A stretch of 64,000 nucleotides of DNA, taken from assembly GCF_963678635.1 (NCBI RefSeq), contig NC_087066.1:124001-188000 (forward strand), in the 5' to 3' direction. Source of the stretch: Symsagittifera roscoffensis (Eukaryota > Xenacoelomorpha > Acoela > Convolutidae). This document shows, in pieces, positions 55,272-64,000 of the stretch (its first letter is position 1; each line of letters opens with the position of its first letter). A model generated the notes under the pieces. That model had not been told where the DNA came from. It worked only from the letters and a program-made list of their open reading frames with translations, and searched no databases. A program made the translations under genes and the position numbers.

Positions 55272-55364
55272 CTGTGCGAACAAGTGTTCTAGGGCGGGAC
55301 AGAGTAGGGAGGAGAAGCAGAGTCTGTTGGATAATCTGTCCAGGTGCTCTCTCAGAAACTTCAG
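55272..55364 (-). CDS. CNOT1: CNOT1 exon, N-terminal HEAT region
   Basis: Residues 38-68, 31 codons, phase 0 at both ends. The acceptor is tttcag|CTGAAG and the donor is GCACAG|GTAACG. It ends in PALEHLFAQ, matching the human PAPHLFAQ motif that precedes the next helical repeat. The intron that follows is 7.4 kb and holds the satellite array and the Copia element. Confidence 0.85.
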
Positions 55365-55523
55365 CTGAAACACAGACAAAAGTTGCCATATTCTACAATA
55401 TTCACTTGCGTCAATCAACCAGTCAAGAGACGGCATTTTCTGCCAGAATCTGCACTATTTTGTGCTCCTGCAGAGCATTGTGATTGAGAGAGAGAGAGAG
55501 AGCTTCCTGATTACTCCCCTTAC

Positions 55524-55634
55524 CCGGCTAGTGTCTGCTGCAACTGTCTCTCCACTCTGCGAGTCAATCGGAATGTCACTCAACAATAGCTTCACCAGGT
55601 ACTGTGCTTCGTGTAGTGTACAGCTCACAGTCAG
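55524..55634 (-). CDS. CNOT1: CNOT1 exon (first one seen), N-terminal HEAT region
   Basis: Residues 1-37 of the assembled product. The acceptor is tttcag before CTGACTG and the donor is CGG|GTAAGG, both in phase 0. The segment with EAQYLVKLL, SDIPIDSQSG and ADTSR aligns in length and pattern with about residues 48-80 of human CNOT1 (a helix, then an acidic and Ser/Gly stretch). The start codon is not here, so at least one exon lies further right, perhaps in the gap at 57.0 kb or outside. The intron to the next exon is only 159 bp. Confidence 0.75.
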
Positions 55635-55749
55635 CTGAAAAGTATGAAACTTCTTATACATTTCTGCCATTCTGTGATCTCAATAATTTATTCGAGTTCA
55701 ATAATTGATGAATTTTGTTATCTATTTTATAGATTCACAATTCAACAAA

Positions 55750-56000
55750 AAATACACTACTCTTTGAATTTCATAACTATTTTATCATTGGCTCTTATTT
55801 CATAAAACTAAGTCAGTTGGAGAAAACTAGGTCTCCAGGTATTTTTTTTGAAAACGCTGGGATTAAAACCCACCTTCGGAACAAACAGTGATTAACGTTT
55901 TTCACGCACTTTCCGCTTTATTAATTTAAGAACTTATTTTGCCTTCCTTTCAGCAAACGAACTTGAATATAACTTGAAAAAAGTTGTAATCCAAAAAACG
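55750..56000 (+). repeat. Dispersed repeat family R1, weak copy
   Basis: ACTCTTTGAATTTCATAAC, AAACTAAGTCAGTTGGAGAAAACTAGG and a CGTTTTTCACGCACTTTCCGCTT region parallel the R1 copies but are well diverged. Confidence 0.45.
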
Positions 56001-56258
56001 CTAAAAATGCGTAATGCCTAATGTCAAATTATCGACAAGTATTTAAACTAAAATAGATTACGTCATATTCTGCCAAACAATTTGACTAGTTTGATTTCTT
56101 CTCAAATTTAACAACAACTTTAAGATTTGTTTTTCAATCCCAATGTTTTTAAAAGAGAGAAAGAAGGCTGAGATTCAATTGCTTGCTTGACCTTCAAAAG
56201 AAAACTTCTGAGCTGAAACTTTCGCTTGATTTTTGCACTGAATTTCGCCTTTTGGATA

Positions 56259-56298
56259 AAGTATAAATAAAGCAAGGTTTCTTGCTTTATTTATACTT
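56259..56298. repeat. Perfect 18-bp hairpin
   Basis: AAGTATAAATAAAGCAAG, a four-base loop GTTT, then its exact reverse complement. It contains AATAAA on the plus strand. It may be the junction of an inverted duplication or a structural terminus. Confidence 0.8.
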
Positions 56299-56329
56299 GT
56301 TATTTAACGGTCATAGATGCTGAGAACCC

Positions 56330-56700
56330 AACAAGGTCTAATCAACAGAACATGATGGAGGAAATAGAGGCCCTCAAACGTGAAAATGCTGATCAAAGAC
56401 GGGATATCAAGTATTTAAAAAAAACAAGACGACCTGGGTGTGATTCAAGATGGCAATGGCAATGGCAAGGGTTAGAGCACTAGAAAGGTACTCGAAATCG
56501 TGAAACCCCTTTGCTGCACGAGCTAGAGCAAACCTGGTAAATGACGTGGTCAACTTTTTCTGGAATTACAAGAACAAAAACAACATCAACCCAGACGAAA
56601 CTAAAGCCTGTCACGAATTACCTGGGGACTTCAATGGTTCTTATCCCAGTATTATAGAGAAGTTTGAATACTATTTATGGCCTGAGTGAAAATATTTATG
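56330..56700 (+). pseudogene. Coiled-coil and helical fragment, unrecognised
   Basis: EEIEALKRENADQRRDIKYLKK is a heptad-like start. A shifted frame continues with RARANLVNDVVNFFWNYKNKN and CHELPGDFNGSYPSIIEKFEYYLWPE. The composition is clearly protein-like, with frameshifts and stops. Possibly the ORF of a transposon; no family recognised. Confidence 0.4.
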
Positions 56701-57000
56701 GCCTAGATGGCGAAAAAATTACAGATTCCGGAGTTCTCAATTAAAGGGGTTATCACTCATTTGAACATTGCTGCAGTAAAAAAGAGGAGATGGCGTTGGC
56801 CTTCATCTAAGAGCGGATATAATTTTTTCGATAGTCAAAAATCTGTTTAAAGAAGTAAAAACTAATATTAACATGAGCAGAACTTAACGGTATTCGGCAT
56901 AACTTAATCTGATAATACAACTTTTATAATACAAAAAGGTGGTAGGTTCAATTTAAATAGCTGGATCGCTTTTCGTTATACTTCGCACATTGTTTATTTC

Positions 57001-57200
57001 NNNNNNNNNNNNNNNNNNNNNNNNNNNNNNNNNNNNNNNNNNNNNNNNNNNNNNNNNNNNNNNNNNNNNNNNNNNNNNNNNNNNNNNNNNNNNNNNNNNN
57101 NNNNNNNNNNNNNNNNNNNNNNNNNNNNNNNNNNNNNNNNNNNNNNNNNNNNNNNNNNNNNNNNNNNNNNNNNNNNNNNNNNNNNNNNNNNNNNNNNNNN
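57001..57200. other. Assembly gap (200 N)
   Basis: A run of exactly 200 undetermined bases, a typical scaffold gap of arbitrary size. Anything in it, including a CNOT1 5' exon, is invisible here. Frames crossing it have no meaning. Confidence 0.99.
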
Positions 57201-58020
57201 CATCTGAAATGGATCAAAGTTCCACTGTCTAATAAAAAGTAACTTAACAAATTGGTCCGACCCTGTTTTTAACGGCGTTCGTGTATTTTGGGTATTTTGA
57301 GACCTAAGTATGGGGACGTTCTTATTTCTAGAGTGGGGGATATTTTGGTAGTGGCCTTCAAGCTGAACGGGTTGTAGTCTCATGTCGCAAGTGAACCGAA
57401 TTAGCTCCGACCGTTTTGAGGTAGAAAAACACAAAAGATAATGACCCTGACTCTTGAGCCAATGGTTATAGGCCTATTTTTCTTAAGCCTCATGTGTGAC
57501 CGAAGTCAACAAATGTTACATAGTGTTTTTATGGCGCTCCTGGGTGTTTTTACGACATCATGACTACGGAGTCGAATCCAGTTGACACAGCTCCGGGCTG
57601 CATGCCCATTCTAGAGTACCGGTGGTACGGTTCAGCGGGAACGCGTAGTCCTTCCGGCTGTACCGTGATAGCTTTTTAAGAAAACTCGAGAAAACTTCCT
57701 GGTACGCTCTCCGAACGAGGCTTAGCTAACCGAGTTAAAGGGGGCAACTAGGCGGACAAAAACACGAGCAGAAAGACAAAAAGCGAAACAAAAAACCAAA
57801 AAAGTATAGAAAAAGGAACAAAACTACAAAACGAAAAAAGACAGTGACTTTGACACCGGATTAGTTGGATCAAGACTTTATACTAATTAAATAGTATACC
57901 CATACTGTTTTATAAGTTCGATCGTTTCGATAAATCTAGCAATTTAATCCAGCAACCTCAATAAAGTGCCCGAGTGTGGGGCGTTGTTAAGGGTTTTCAG
58001 ATAGCTTGCAACTTAGCTGG
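57201..58020. other. Sequence after the gap, nothing recognised
   Basis: Richer in G+C than the introns to the left, with no frame supported. It may be part of the retroelement whose gag lies at 60.9-64 kb, but no LTR pair could be shown. Confidence 0.4.
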
Positions 58021-58028
58021 ACAACTAG

Positions 58029-58240
58029 GCGACTTGACAAGAAGAGGTGATCAGCCGAGTGCGAAAGTGGTTCACAAGGGTTGAGCTGAAACCACTAGGA
58101 GACTTGACTGGAAGAGGTGGACAGCCGAGTGGAAAAGTGGTCCAGAAGGATTTGGCTGACCCACTAGGAAACTTGCCTGGAACAGGTGACCAGCCAGGGG
58201 GGGAGGTGGTGCTGGTGGCGAAAGCAGTGCACGTCTAGGA
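58029..58240 (+). repeat. 70-bp tandem repeat, three copies
   Basis: ACTTGAC(A/T)AGAAGAGGTG.. recurs at about 58,032, 58,102 and 58,171, with GGTGATCAGCCGAGTG-type cores and ACCACTAGGA ends. A 63-codon frame across it simply repeats about 23 residues (LTGRGGQPSGKVVQKD) and is not taken as a gene. Confidence 0.75.
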
Positions 58241-59129
58241 AGCAATCAGCGCGGAGCCGGAACAACAAGAGGAGGATGCGAAGGGGTGTTCTCGAGTTCT
58301 CAAGTTGGTCAGAACGGTTATCGTTAAAATCCACATTACATTATAGGAGATAAGTGTAAAATTGGATATGCGAAATCCCCTGGTTTTGAGGAACGTTTTT
58401 ACACAAGCAGGCCTGGAGACAGGTCTACGGTTTTCTCTCAAGAGTCTTAGCACCCGGCGCTTAGAGTAATTTTAGGCTTAAGAGGGGGGCTAAAGAGGAG
58501 GGAGGTTAGAAGGGGGCTGGTTAGGTTAGAGGTTGGCGGTTGTAAATTGTAAAAAGGGGAGGGACACATTAGAGTAACTAATTAATCGACATCGTTGATT
58601 TAGTTACATTTGAATTTTACACGCGTCAATTATAAAAAGCGGATATCCCAAATAAGATCAAATTAAGGTAGGTACCACGGTCGGATCAGGTGGGGGGCGC
58701 GGAAGCGGACCCGGATAGGAAACACCCAATAAGATTGTTAGTAGGGGGGAGGAAAACGCGTGGCAATTAGGAACCAGACGTTTTTCGAAAAAAGGTTGAC
58801 ATCTGTCACCTTTGAATTTTCGGTGGGTACATCTCTCTAATTTTTATTATTTTCCTGTTCAAATTTTTACGTTCTGGTGAAAATTTGTTATTGGTTTTTG
58901 AGCGAATAGGTGATCACAAGATACCTGCGAACAAGTTGGGTTTCAATTTGCTTGAAACATCGAAAGGGAGATAAATACAGGGGGTCAGTATTTGAAGCTT
59001 TTGGCCATTAAGATATGGTTTTTGGGAAAATTTTTCTAGAGCTCAAGTTGTGGTACAAGGTACAGTGGTTTGAGAGTCCCACAACGATGAAGAAAAAACC
59101 CTACTATCCAGACACTTGGTGACAGTTCT
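58241..59129. other. Sequence between short repeats, nothing recognised
   Basis: G-rich stretches at 58,480-58,560 and 58,690-58,760, then ordinary sequence. No coding frame supported. Confidence 0.35.
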
Positions 59130-60480
59130 TGGGAGAGTACCGAAGAAGTCTTGGGACAGTGCAGTCTGGGGACGGTCTTGGGGCAGTGCAGTCTTGGGAC
59201 GGTCTTGGGACAATCTTGGGACAGTGCAGTCTTGGGACGGTGCGGACATGGGACAGAGCAGTCTTGGGACAGTGCAATCTTGGGACGGTGCGGTCTTGGG
59301 GCACTGGTCTGGGACAGTGGTCGTGGGACAGTGGGCTTGGGACAGTGGTCATGGGACAGAAGTATTGGGACATTAGTCTTGGGACAGTAGTCTTGGGGAC
59401 AGTAGTCTTGGGACAGTAGTCTTGGGACAGTAGTTTTGGGACAGTAGTCTTGGGACAGTAGTCTTGGGACAGTAGTCTTGGGACAGTAGCCTTGGGACAC
59501 TAGTCTTGGGACACTAGTCTTGGTACACTAGTCTTGGTACACTAGTCTTGGGACATTAGTCTTGGGACAGTAGTCTTGGGAGAGTAGTCTCGGGACAGTG
59601 GTCTTGGGACAGTAGTCTTGGGACAGTAGTCTTGGGACACTAGTCTTGGGACGGTCTTGGGACAATCTTGGGACAGTGCAGTCTTGGGACGGTGCGGACG
59701 TGGGACAGAGCAGTCTTGGGACAGTGCAATCTTGGGACGGTGCGGTCTTGGGGCACTGGTCTGGGACAGTGGTCGTGGGACAGTGGGCTTGGGACAGTAG
59801 TCTTGGGACAGTAGTTTTTGGGACAGCAGTCTTGGGACACTAGTCTTGGGACAGTAGCCTTGGGACACTAGTCTTGGGACACTAGTCTTGGTACACTAGT
59901 CTTGGTACACTAGTCTTGGGACATTAGTCTTGGGACAGTAGTCTTGGGAGAGTAGTCTTGGGACAGTGGTCTTGGGACAGTAGTCTTGGGACAGTGGTCT
60001 TGGGACAATCTTGGGACAGTGCAGTCTTGGGACGGTGCGGACGTGGGACAGAGCAGTCTTGGGACAGTGCAATCTTGGGACGGTGCGGTCTTGGGGCACT
60101 GGTCTGGGACAGTGGTCGTGGGACAGTGGGCTTGGGACAGTGGTCTTGGGACAGAAGTCTTGGGACAGTAGTCTTGGGACAGTAGTCTTGGGACAGTAGT
60201 CTTGGGACAGTAGTCTTGGGACAGTAGTTTTGGGACAGCAGTCTTGGGACACTAGTCTTGGGACAGTAGCCTTGGGACACTAGTCTTGGGACACTAGTCT
60301 TGGTACACTAGTCTTGGTACACTAGTCTTGGGACATTAGTCTTGGGACAGTAGTCTTGGGAGAGTAGTCTTGGGACAGTGGTCTTGGGACAGTAGTCTTG
60401 GGACAGTAGTCTTGGGACACTAGTCTTGGGACAAGGTTCTTGGGACAGTGGTCTCGGGACACTAACAAGAAGTACTGGGA
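59130..60480. repeat. 14-bp minisatellite with higher-order repeats
   Basis: Nearly a hundred copies of CTTGGGACAGTAGT and variants (GACAGTGG, GACACTAG, GTACACTAG). A complex block (GGACAATCTTGGGACAGTGC ... GGGCTTGGGACAGT) recurs at about 59,209, 59,661 and 60,004, 452 and 343 bases apart, so whole groups of units have been amplified. Fourteen is not a multiple of three and the unit lacks stops in minus-strand frames, so long chance frames with a 14-residue repeat appear. Confidence 0.95.
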
Positions 60481-60857
60481 CAGCAACGAGTAGTCTTGGG
60501 ACAGTAGAGAGAAAGCGTGGGACAGTACATAGAAGAGTAGGGATGGTAGCGGGAAGTCTTGGAACGATATAAAAAGTGGGGTCACGGTACTAAGGAGTAC
60601 TAAGACAGGTTGAAATAACTAATCGCTCAATCAAAAGCAGCAGGACTAGTCGAAACATTAAATCGCGTTAGATCCGGTACTGTGGGGATCCCGAATAAAT
60701 AATTTTTTTTATTACAAAGTCTAAAAGGGAATAGGAAACGTTGTTCTTATTTCAATGTAAATTTCTTTTTACTAATTTTATCATACGAGATTTTATCCTT
60801 AGAATAGAATTTTGTATATAGTAATACTGTAAATAGAAATAGGTGTAAATAAAAATC

Positions 60858-62070
60858 ATGAGACGAAGTAGGGTACCGATAGCTGAAAAAAGAGCTATAG
60901 GGTCAAAGACAAAACATAACTCGTCGCAGCAAAAAGAGAAACCGATTGGACCAAGCATAACAAGGAAGAACTTTTCAGTGAGCATGATCAACACAAGAAG
61001 TATGAAAGAGAGCGCACAGGAGAAACAGACGGAACGTGCCATTGAGATCGATCTAGAGACACCAGACCAGAGTGTTGATGAGGTGGAGAGGAAGACAACG
61101 AAATCAACACCAATGCCGAATGCGGACGAACAAAACCAAAAGTCGATGGAATTCTCAAGAATAGACACTGTAAAAGACACGACGGGAAAGATGCCGGAAA
61201 CAATAAAGGACGAGTCTCAAGTAAAAAGAACGACGTCGAGAGACGTAGCAACGTTAGAACCGAAAGCCGAGAAAGGCAGAACAGTTGGGACAGTTTCCAC
61301 TATAACAACGGAGGCGAACAAGACCATGACCAGGTCGAGCAAGGGGCAGCAGCCACCGATGAAGCAAAACTCGAGCATGAAAAAACTACTCCTCTTGAAC
61401 TGGGTAATTTGATGGCAAAGCTAGATCAGATCGACAAGAAACTGAAGCACAGCGAGGAGGATAGAGAGGTAATAACGAAATACTCAAGATAAAACAAACA
61501 CGAGTACCTGGACAGCTATTTCAACCTAGCCAGGGCAACAGAGGAAAAGCTTCAAAAGATGTCAGACAAGGTAGACGCCACTGACGGGGAACGAGAGAAT
61601 AACAGGGTGTCTGGAAACGAGAATGGATACAATGAGTAGGGATCAGGCTGAGAGTTCATTTGCGATACAGGCAAAACTAGACGCAATTTTGAGAAACTCT
61701 ACGTCACAAGACAGGCCGGCAGCGGATCGAACGCATGGCAACAGAGTTGACTTCGTGGAACCACTTCGGAACAAACGACAATCAACACCGTTACCATTAC
61801 CCCGGGATGCGGCAAGCACAGCACCGGATGGGACCAAAACAATTATCAAAAGTGGAACAGCAAATACGACCAGTGGTCCAGGAGATTCCACGACTCACAA
61901 TAACGTGGGACCGTATGCATTGACGTGGGCAAGCACCTGGGAGATGATGAACAGGACGCTAGAAGCCTTCGCCACGAGGAACACTGACTCGAACGATTCA
62001 GATGGATGCATTTATACTTGGGTAGATGTTATGAGATTACATTTGGAACAAGACAACTTGAACGATGAGG
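60858..62070 (+). pseudogene. Gag-like polyprotein, copy 1, broken
   Basis: The first frame (60,858-61,412) starts MRRSRVPIAEKRAIG and is basic and Thr/Lys-rich. The reading then shifts to a frame with LELGNLMAKLDQIDKKLKH, a coiled coil, then a stop (AGATAA at about 61,490). Compared with copy 2 it lacks 56 nt after 61,607. The later part (RDQAESSFAIQAKLDAIL ... TWVDVMRLHLEQDNLNDE) is cut at 62,068 and joined to minisatellite sequence. Confidence 0.7.
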
Positions 62071-62300
62071 TACACTAGTCTTGGGACATTAGTCTTGGGA
62101 CAGTAGTCTTGGGAGAGTAGTTTTGGGACAGTGGTCTTGGGACAGTAGTCTTGGGACAGTAGTCTTGGGAGACTAGTCTTGGGACAACGTTCTTGGGACA
62201 GTGGTCTCGGGACACTAACAAGAAGTACTGGGACAGCACCGAGTAGTCTTGGGACAGTAGAGAGAAAGCGTGGGACAGTACATAGAAGAGTAGGGATGGT
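62071..62300. repeat. Minisatellite segment inside the tandem duplication
   Basis: About fifteen units of the CTTGGGACAGTAGT repeat, matching 60,317-60,547 with a few substitutions (for example ACAACGTTC for ACAAGGTTC). It marks the start of the second retroelement copy. Confidence 0.9.
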
Positions 62301-62610
62301 AGCGGGAAGTCTTGGAACGATATAAAAAGTGGGGTGACGGTACTAAGGAGTACTAAGACAGGTTGAAATAACTAATCGCTCAATTAAAAGCAGCAGGACT
62401 AGTCGAAACATTAAATCGCGTTAGATCCGGTACTGTGGGGATCACGAATAAATAATTTTTTTTTTTACAAAGTCTAAAAGGGAATAGGAAACGTTGTTCT
62501 TATTTCATTGTAAATTTCTTTTTACTAATTTTATCATACGAGATTTTATCCTTAGAATAGAATTTTGTATATAGTAATACTGTAAATAGAAATAGGTGTA
62601 AATAAAAATC

Positions 62611-64000
62611 ATGAGACGAAGTAGGGTACCGATAGCTGAAAAAAGAGCTATAGGGTCAAAGACAAAACATAACTCGTCGCAGCAAAAAGAGAAACCGATT
62701 GGACCAAGCATAACAAGGAAGAACTTTTCAGTGAGCATGATCAACACAAGAAGTATGAAAGAGAGCGCACAGGAGAAACAGACGGAACGTGCCATTGAGA
62801 TCGATCTAGAGACACCAGACCAGAGTGTTGATGAGGTGGAGAGGAAGACAACGAAATCAACACCAATGCCGAATGCGGACGAACAAAACCAAAAGTCGAT
62901 GGAATTCTCAAGAATAGACACTGTAAAAGACACGACGGGAAAGATGCCGGAAACAATAAAGGACGAGTCTCAAGTAAAAAGAACGACGTCGAGAGACGTA
63001 GCAACGGTAGAACCGAAAGCCGAGAAAGGCAGAACAGTTGGGACAGTTTCCACTATAACAACGGAGGCGAACAAGACCATGACCAGGTCGAGCAAGGGGC
63101 AGCAGCCACCGATGAAGCAAAACTCGAGCATGAAAAAACTACTCCTCTTGAACTGGGTAATTTGATGGCAAAGCTAGATCAGATCGACAAGAAACTGAAG
63201 CACAGCGAGGAGGATAGAGAGGTAATAACGAAAGACTCAAGATAAAATAAACACGAGTACCTGGACAGCTATTTCAACCTAGCCAGGGCAACAGAGGAAA
63301 AGCTTCAAAAGATGTCAGACAAGGTAGACGCCACTGACGGGGAACGAGAGAATAACATCAAAAAAGACTTACAAGAGATGACACAACGATATGATGCTGT
63401 CAACAGCCACTTAGGGTGTCTGGAAACGAGAATGGATACAATGAGTAGGGATCAGGCTGAGAGTTCATTTGCGATACAGGCAAAACTAGACGCAATTTTG
63501 AGAAACTCTACGTCACAAGACAGGCCGGCAGCGGATCGAACGCATGGCAACAGAGTTGACTTCGTGGAACCACTTCGGAACAAACGACAATCAACACCGT
63601 TACCATTACCCCGGGATGCGGCAAGCACAGCACCGGATGGGACCAAAACAATTATCAAAAGTGGAACAGCAAATACGACCATTGGTCCAGGAGATTCCAC
63701 GACTCACAATAACGTGGGACCGTATGCATTGACGTGGGCAAGCACCTGGGAGATGATGAACAGGACGCTAGAAGCCTTCGCCACGAGGAACACTGACTCG
63801 AGCGATTCAGATGGATGCATTTATACTTGGGTAGATGTTATGAGATTACATTTGGAACAAGACAACTTGAACGATGAGAGACAAGCCTGCACAGCGATAC
63901 TCAGCAACTTAGAAGGCACGACGTTGAAATGCGTGGTTGCAAAGAAAGAAGAGGAACGCGACACCGCGGATAAAATCTTCGAGATATTGTTGAATCGATT
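62611..64000 (+). pseudogene. Gag-like polyprotein, copy 2, continues past the right edge
   Basis: Same layout as copy 1: basic first frame to 63,165, shift to a second frame with a long coiled coil (KKDLQEMTQRYDAVNSHL), one stop (AGATAA at about 63,240). After it the frame is open to the window end. The last part, YTWVDVMRLHLEQDNLNDE, then AILSNLEGTTLKCVVAKK, has the look of a retrotransposon gag core. Frameshift and stop are shared with copy 1, so they predate the duplication, unless the shift is programmed. Confidence 0.7.

Larger units (their letters stand above)
305..55634 (-). other. CNOT1: CNOT1 gene, 5' half, 16 exons
   Basis: CNOT1 is the large scaffold of the CCR4-NOT complex, which shortens mRNA poly(A) tails and represses translation in the cytoplasm. 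Sixteen exons on the minus strand join into 1,361 codons without a stop. Every junction keeps phase, and all introns are GT-AG except one GC-AG. The order of blocks matches human CNOT1 (2,376 aa, recalled): N-terminal HEAT region, TTP-binding HEAT domain, then the CAF1-binding MIF4G domain, where the window ends. The first codons (about 50 by comparison with human) and the C-terminal half (CAF40-binding and NOT domains) lie outside or were not found. Introns range from 80 bp to about 17 kb, and the long ones are full of mobile elements. Residue numbers in the exon entries count from the first codon seen here. Confidence 0.95.
60317..63877 (+). mobile_element. Tandemly duplicated retroelement 5' end, gag-like, 1,753-bp period
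   Basis: Unit: end of the minisatellite, an AT-rich leader with GATCC.GAATAAATAATTTTTTT, then a gag-like ORF. Copy 1 runs 60,317-62,070 and copy 2 starts at about 62,071 within minisatellite sequence. The starts of the gag ORFs are 1,753 bases apart. Copy 2 continues into more gag and off the right edge. No LTR or pol was seen in the window, so the class is inferred from gag only. Confidence 0.75.

Noticed and set aside
56948-57434. Frames spanning the N-run
   Set aside because: Undetermined bases cannot support translation.
59130-60480. Possible CRISPR array
   Set aside because: No spacers: units are contiguous 14-bp variants in an animal genome.
59036-60585. Long frames on both strands over the minisatellite (up to 154 codons, with SQDYCPKTTVPRL repeats)
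   Set aside because: They follow from a 14-bp unit without stops in several frames; all frames give the same 14-residue repeat and none has a domain.

Overview
The window is animal genomic DNA, AT-rich, with long transposon-filled introns. It is dominated by the 5' half of one gene on the minus strand: an orthologue of CNOT1, the scaffold of the CCR4-NOT deadenylase complex. I could place 16 exons from 55,634 down to 305. They join without a stop into 1,361 codons (4,083 nt), with consistent splice phases at all 15 junctions. The gene runs off the left edge in the MIF4G (CAF1-binding) domain. The first roughly 50 codons were not found to the right. The mix of BEL/Pao, Ty3/gypsy, Copia, CR1/Jockey-like LINE, Polinton-type DNA polymerase and MITEs, with the gene structure, suggests an invertebrate metazoan. 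I cannot name the phylum.

Layout from left to right. 0.3-5.1 kb: CNOT1 exons 16, 15 and 14, plus a CNOT1-like fragment that is out of order. 3.6-6.3 kb: a cluster of short MITEs with 6-7 bp target duplications. 6.5-12 kb: a decayed Ty3/gypsy element whose second LTR is followed by gag again. 12.3-14.8 kb: a broken protein-primed-type DNA polymerase B on the minus strand. 16.6-19.7 kb: a 0.98-kb tandem duplication of unknown nature. 21.8-22.0 kb: exon 13. 24.9-27.1 kb: a LINE inserted in a MITE-like repeat. 28.3-30.6 kb: a BEL/Pao remnant. 31.4-31.7 kb: exon 12. 33.2-40.9 kb: an apparently perfect 3,885-bp tandem duplication that copies exon 11 and the end of exon 10. 40.1-44.6 kb: exons 11 to 4. 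44.5-46.75 kb: a 1,083-bp tandem duplication carrying half of exon 4. 47.5-47.9 kb: exon 3. 48.8-55.05 kb: a 0.7-0.9 kb satellite array split by a Copia element. 55.3-55.6 kb: exons 2 and 1. 57,001-57,200: an assembly gap. 58.0-64 kb: short tandem repeats, a 14-bp minisatellite with higher-order structure, and two tandem copies of a gag-like retroelement 5' end that continues past the right edge.

One theme is repeated tandem duplication at several scales: 14 bp, 70 bp, 0.7-0.9 kb, 0.98 kb, 1.08 kb, 1.75 kb and 3.9 kb. Two of these duplications cut through CNOT1 exons. The 3.9-kb one makes a second exon 11 whose phase cannot follow the first; using both would give a stop at the second codon. 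It is therefore either an assembly artefact or an allele that must skip one copy.

No CRISPR, operon or bacterial system is present. Only CNOT1 looks like a functional host gene. The other coding-like stretches are transposon pieces, mostly broken, or fragments I do not recognise.
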